Of a stretch of DNA of 64,000 bases, positions 60,615 through 64,000 are shown piece by piece. Positions within the stretch are counted from its first letter, which is position 1. Every line of letters starts with the position of its first letter. The stretch covers positions 86,786 to 150,785 of the forward strand of contig NZ_JHWL01000010.1 of assembly GCF_000622085.1 (NCBI RefSeq). Direction: 5' to 3'. Both the position numbers and the translations under genes were made by a program. Source of the stretch: Butyrivibrio proteoclasticus P6B7 (lineage in GTDB: Bacteria; Bacillota; Clostridia; Lachnospirales; Lachnospiraceae). The notes under the pieces were generated by a model. It searched no databases and was not told the origin of the DNA. It was given only the letters and a program-made list of their open reading frames with translations.

Positions 60615-61229
60615 TTATAGCGCCTTCTCGTACTTCTCTTCAACCTTAGCCCAGTCAAGGATATCCCAGAATGCCTTAACATAGTCAGCGCGAAGGTTCT
60701 TGTACTTAAGGTAATATGCGTGCTCCCAAACATCCAAAGCAAGGATAGGAGTTCTTCCTGTTCCTTCGCTGATTGGATTGTCCTGATTAGGAGAAGCACT
60801 GATATAGAGCTTGCCACTCTTATCTACTGAAAGGAATGACCAGCCTGATCCAAACTGACCGGTAGCCTTAGCTGAAAGCTCTGCAATGCAGGCATCAAGT
60901 CCGCCAAGATCTCTGTTAATAGCCTCAAGAAGCTTTCCCTCAGGTGCTTTCTTAGGTGAATTTGAGAAGCACTCAAAATAAAGATTATGGTTATAATATC
61001 CGCCGCCCTGATTGCGAAGACCTTTGCGAAGAGTCTCATCAGAAATGCTATCAAGACTTCCTAAAATCTCTTCTGCACTCTTATCCGCCACACCAGCCTT
61101 CTGTGCAAGCTCATTGAACATCTTGGTATAAGCTGCATGGTGCTTGCCATAGTGAGTTTCAATGGTCAGCTGATCAATAACCGGCTCAAGACCATTTGCT
61201 TCATAAGTTAACTTAACCTGTTCAAACAT
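60615..61229 (-). CDS. sodA: Iron/manganese superoxide dismutase, copy 2
   Basis: A 204-residue paralogue of copy 1 with all metal ligands (THYGKHHAAY, YYNHNLYF, LDVWEHAYYL). By eye about 17 residues differ, mostly conservative and clustered at 101-122. Third codon positions differ throughout, so this is not a fresh duplication. The promoter looks different: TTAACG, 17 bases, TATAAT, about 110 bp upstream, with TATAATTAATATAAT resembling a PerR-type box. AAGGAG precedes the ATG. The pair may respond to different signals or metals. Confidence 0.95.
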   Translation of the reverse strand: MFEQVKLTYEANGLEPVIDQLTIETHYGKHHAAYTKMFNELAQKAGVADKSAEEILGSLDSISDETLRKGLRNQGGGYYNHNLYFECFSNSPKKAPEGKLLEAINRDLGGLDACIAELSAKATGQFGSGWSFLSVDKSGKLYISASPNQDNPISEGTGRTPILALDVWEHAYYLKYKNLRADYVKAFWDILDWAKVEEKYEKAL

Positions 61230-61419
61230 GTGTGGCTCCTTTCTCGCAATAAGCGAAAGACGAAATGGTGTTGTTTTGTTAATTTGGGGCAGTTGGAAGT
61301 GTGGGCATTAATAATGGCTTAGTTCTAACTGCCGATTATATTAATTATACAGTGTTTATACGCAAACGTTAATACATGTATTTTTCTGCAAGAGCTCATT
61401 GTAAACGGCAACTAGTGTA

Positions 61420-62436
61420 CTACTTACACTCATCTTCTAATCTCGCTATCAATTCATTCACATTTGATTCAGTTATATATGCTCCGAAAACCGCAACATC
61501 GCTTTCTTTTTTACTATCAAAAAGGCACTTCTCTATCTGCAACCCTACATATGGCTTGTAGTGTGATGCATCAAAATAGAACCTCATATCTGTAGTATAT
61601 TCATTTAATCCCGAGAAGTTGTAAAAATCTGTCACACCTGCCACATCACTAAGAAAATCCAAGTATCCCTTGGATACGGCCTCTCTGTACGTAGACTCAA
61701 GCACAGGTGAGGTGAATATCTTAAGCTCTATGCCATTTTCCTGGCACAATATCACCAGTTCTTTTATAGCATCAATGCTCTCACTTCCGCCATAATATCC
61801 ACATCCCAGAGATCCAACCATTTCTGCATCTTTCTCAGGGCACTTAACATCAAGATTGGGCATTTCTACGCCATAATCGTAAAAGAGCCTCGTTTCTTCT
61901 CTATTGCTCGTAGTTTGTGACAAAGACTCCTTAAGGACCTTGAAATCTGGCTTGACCTTGAGATAGGAATAAAAAAATCTTATTGGAGATGCCTCATACT
62001 CCTGATACTGTTTGTATATAAGATCTCCTGCATTTTCTTCATATTTGCGATACATGGAAATCTCATCTATCCCCATAACCACGTACTTCACATCAACTCC
62101 GTTTTTCAGGAACGTCTTTATCGTCTCCAGATTGTCCTTGGGACATCCCATAGGATATGTCATGTTATACCAGGAAAGCATATCGCCATTTAACTCAGAT
62201 GGCAGGCCATCTTTTGGAAGATTTGCAACTCTCGATGAGCCCAAAATAAATGCATTAAACTTATCAGGATTCTCGATAACATACCTGGTCTTTATATAGT
62301 TTTCATTGCCGCTTGCTGAAGTCTGTCTGATATTGTCATAGTGAAAAACATTGAAGATATCATTCACATATACAACAAGAACATATATCAAAACTGGTAT
62401 TATTAGAAGCGGTAGTCTTTTTAATAGTTTTTTCAT
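61420..62436 (-). CDS. SGNH-like membrane-anchored protein of an O-acylation pair
   Basis: A 338-residue protein with one N-terminal membrane segment (LPLLIIPVLIYVLVVYVNDIF) and an external domain. FILGSSRVANLP gives the G-S-S nucleophile region and FYFDASHYKPYVG the D-x-x-H dyad of SGNH/AlgX/DltD-like enzymes. Its ATG is ten bases after the MBOAT gene, the usual pairing in which MBOAT passes an acyl group across the membrane and the SGNH protein attaches it to a polysaccharide. AGAGG precedes the ATG. Substrate unknown. Confidence 0.8.
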   Translation of the reverse strand: MKKLLKRLPLLIIPVLIYVLVVYVNDIFNVFHYDNIRQTSASGNENYIKTRYVIENPDKFNAFILGSSRVANLPKDGLPSELNGDMLSWYNMTYPMGCPKDNLETIKTFLKNGVDVKYVVMGIDEISMYRKYEENAGDLIYKQYQEYEASPIRFFYSYLKVKPDFKVLKESLSQTTSNREETRLFYDYGVEMPNLDVKCPEKDAEMVGSLGCGYYGGSESIDAIKELVILCQENGIELKIFTSPVLESTYREAVSKGYLDFLSDVAGVTDFYNFSGLNEYTTDMRFYFDASHYKPYVGLQIEKCLFDSKKESDVAVFGAYITESNVNELIARLEDECK

Positions 62437-62446
62437 ATAGCCTCTG

Positions 62447-63697
62447 TCAAAACTTATTGTAGATAAAACTTACAGGTTCAGATGCAGCAAAAAACAGTAT
62501 GCTTAATATCAGTAGATTGTAGAGTAACCATCTTGGAAATGCCGGTATCTTTTTTACCAGCTCTATACCATCGCGTTTATAAGTTATCAGACTTATTATT
62601 CCAAAAACAATCAGGCCTGCCAGCAGTAGTACAAAACTAAAGCCTTCAGGAATAAGGAAAGCTGCATTCAAAGAAGCTGCGCTCAAAGAAGCCGCACCAC
62701 CAAACACGTCCGCCAGCTCTCCCGGAATTCTGCCAAAAGAAATAAGCTTTCCAAGTGCGTCACCTACACTGGCAGCCGAAAAGAACATCCATGCAAACGT
62801 AGCCATTATGAATGTAAGGACCCTGCTGCCCTTATATTTACCACGGGTAATAGTTCCAAGCATCCTCTCAGCGCATTGGAATACTCCATGAATCAATCCC
62901 CATACGATGAAATTCCAACCATTTCCATGCCACAAACCACTTACCAGGAACACAATAACAATGTTCAGATACGTCCTTACCTGGCCCTTTCTGCTTCCTC
63001 CAAGTGGAAAATACACATAGTCCCTAAGCCAGCTACTTAGTGAAATATGCCATCTCCTCCAAAACTCTGAAATAGTACGTGCCAGATATGGGTGATCAAA
63101 ATTTTTGTCTATATCAAAGCCTAGTATTCTTGCGCTTCCTATGACAATGTCTGAATATCCAGAGAAATCAAGATAGAGCTGCAGCGAGTACATCATTGCA
63201 GACAAAAGAACTGCCAGCCCCTTTACATACCCACCGGCAAACTCAGTATTTACGTTTTGTATGTACACAGCCATATTGTCGGCCAGTACCAGCTTCTTGA
63301 ACAAGCCAAAACAGTATAACTTCATTCCGGCAGTTACCCTGTCGTAGTCAAACTCTTTTGATGCCTTTAACTGTGGAATAAGAGTTCTTGCCCTTAGAAT
63401 CGGGCCCGATGAAACCGCTGGAAAAAACGCTACAAAAAGAGCAACCGTAACCAGTGATTTTTCTGCTTCAATACTACCGTCACGTACGTCATGCAAATAT
63501 GTATATGCCTGCAACGTAAAAAAAGAAATTCCAAGTGGAAGCAGTACCCCCGTCCCATTCCAATCAAGAATTTTGTATGCAACAAGTGGAACAAACAAAA
63601 GAACTACAAAAATAGAAAAAAACTGTTTTCTCTTACCTAGTACTATTCCGCCTACGTAAGTAATGTAAACGCTATTATAAAAGTTGACCAGTTTCAT
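62447..63697 (-). pseudogene. MBOAT O-acyltransferase (AlgI/DltB-like), N-terminus apparently lost
   Basis: 416 residues remain. The core is intact: LPLGISFFTLQAYTYLHDVRDG, FFPAVSSGPILRARTLIPQL, SLQLYLDFSGYSDIVIG, EFWRRWHISLSSWLRDYVYFPLGG and VSGLWHGNGWNFIVWGLIHG with the catalytic His. Relatives have about 55-60 more residues with two membrane segments before the point where this frame begins. Upstream the frame meets a stop within sequence that leads into an IS21 istA, so an insertion probably removed the start. It may still be expressed from an internal start; loss of activity is inferred. Confidence 0.65.
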
Positions 63698-63705
63698 CCA
63701 TTTCG

Positions 63706-64000
63706 CTAGCGAAAAAGTTTACCACCTTGTGTTAAGTCCTTTATGATTTTTTGTGTATGAAAAATCATGAAGGGAGAAAGGTGATGATAGTCGAAATGGA
63801 TCTCTACTACCAAATCCGTAGCCGTTATAATGACGGCGAATCCATACGGTCCATCGCCAGAACACTGGGGATATCCCGGCAGACCGTTAAAAAGTATTGC
63901 AGAGGCGATACGCATCCTGATGAACGGAAGCCTTATCATCGGGACTCTGAGGTGGTTACTCAGGAAGTTGTTGATTTTGCTCGTGCCTGTCTTGAAGAGG
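63706..64000 (+). mobile_element. Left part of an IS21-family insertion sequence
   Basis: The stretch between the truncated MBOAT frame and istA holds a 14-bp palindrome TTTCGCTAGCGAAA at about 63700-63713 and the hairpin AAATCATGA-like repeats around 63745-63770. The element extends past the window. The exact end is not certain. Confidence 0.6.
63784..64000 (+). CDS. istA: IS21-family transposase IstA, N-terminal part
   Basis: The frame is open from ATG 63784 to the window end (72 codons). MIVEMDLYYQIRSRYNDGES, then IRSIARTLGISRQTVKKYCRG, is the N-terminal HTH of IS21 IstA, and HPDERKPYHRDSEVVTQEVVDFARACLEE leads toward the DDE domain outside the window. GGGAG lies seven bases before the ATG. 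IstA catalyses transposition with its partner ATPase IstB, which is not visible here. Confidence 0.85.
   Translation, partial: MIVEMDLYYQIRSRYNDGESIRSIARTLGISRQTVKKYCRGDTHPDERKPYHRDSEVVTQEVVDFARACLEE

Overview
The window looks like a chromosome segment from an anaerobic, low-to-moderate GC Clostridia of the Lachnospiraceae, most like Butyrivibrio or Pseudobutyrivibrio. The basis is the gene content: meso-diaminopimelate dehydrogenase, DUF3793 next to a flavodoxin, GH2 mannosidase and GH78 rhamnosidase, WG-repeat and HTH/AAA-ATPase/PD-(D/E)XK proteins, and purine-rich ribosome binding sites. I see no rRNA, tRNA or CRISPR-cas locus. The genus is inference.

Left part (1-34 kb) is a patchwork of short transcription units. 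It holds a lipoprotein cut by the window edge, a Phd/RelE-type toxin-antitoxin operon with a palindromic operator, a beta-mannosidase, and a compact type VII secretion (LXG) effector cassette. That cassette has two small helper proteins, an LXG toxin with a lysozyme-like domain, and an LRR lipoprotein as candidate immunity protein. Next come a MATE transporter, DUF2130, an XRE plus truncated HipA-like pair, metY, an HTH-AAA-nuclease gene behind four operator-like sites, a WG-repeat surface protein, an esterase and a serine hydrolase. A probable iron-related group follows (Fur-like HTH, DUF3793, flavodoxin, repeated GTTAGC-N4-GCTAAC palindromes), then ddh, MgtC, a flotillin behind a yybP-ykoY (Mn2+) type riboswitch, and a zinc-ribbon/WYL regulator pair flanked on both sides by arrays of a roughly 44-bp palindrome at about 74-bp spacing.

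Middle part (34.7-51.4 kb) is one minus-strand cell-surface polysaccharide cluster read from 51.4 kb down to a strong terminator at 34.7 kb. Its order is initiating sugar-phosphate transferase, UDP-glucuronate-type epimerase, DUF6056 membrane protein, 3,4-ketoisomerase (FdtA/QdtA type), GT2, DegT aminotransferase (FdtB/QdtB type), three GT-C-like membrane proteins, a radical SAM protein, a DUF6044 membrane protein, GT2 and a Wzx-like flippase. Related functions recur at 55.6-63.7 kb: an O-antigen-ligase-like protein, a GH78 lipoprotein, and an SGNH/MBOAT O-acylation pair.

Right part (51.4-64 kb) is a mobile and RNA-rich zone. It has two tandem ~62-nt small RNA genes, each with its own promoter and terminator. 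Beside them is an IS200/IS605 element with TnpA, TnpB and a probable omega RNA, which has truncated a DUF3800 gene carrying a structured leader. Two near-identical superoxide dismutases lie 5.5 kb apart. A type I toxin-antitoxin locus encodes a 35-codon membrane peptide, an upstream 11-codon leader and a convergent antisense RNA. An IS21-family istA at the right edge appears to have cut the N-terminus from the MBOAT gene.

Across the window the 9-mer AAAAGAGCT recurs on both strands, in several reading frames and between genes, far above chance.
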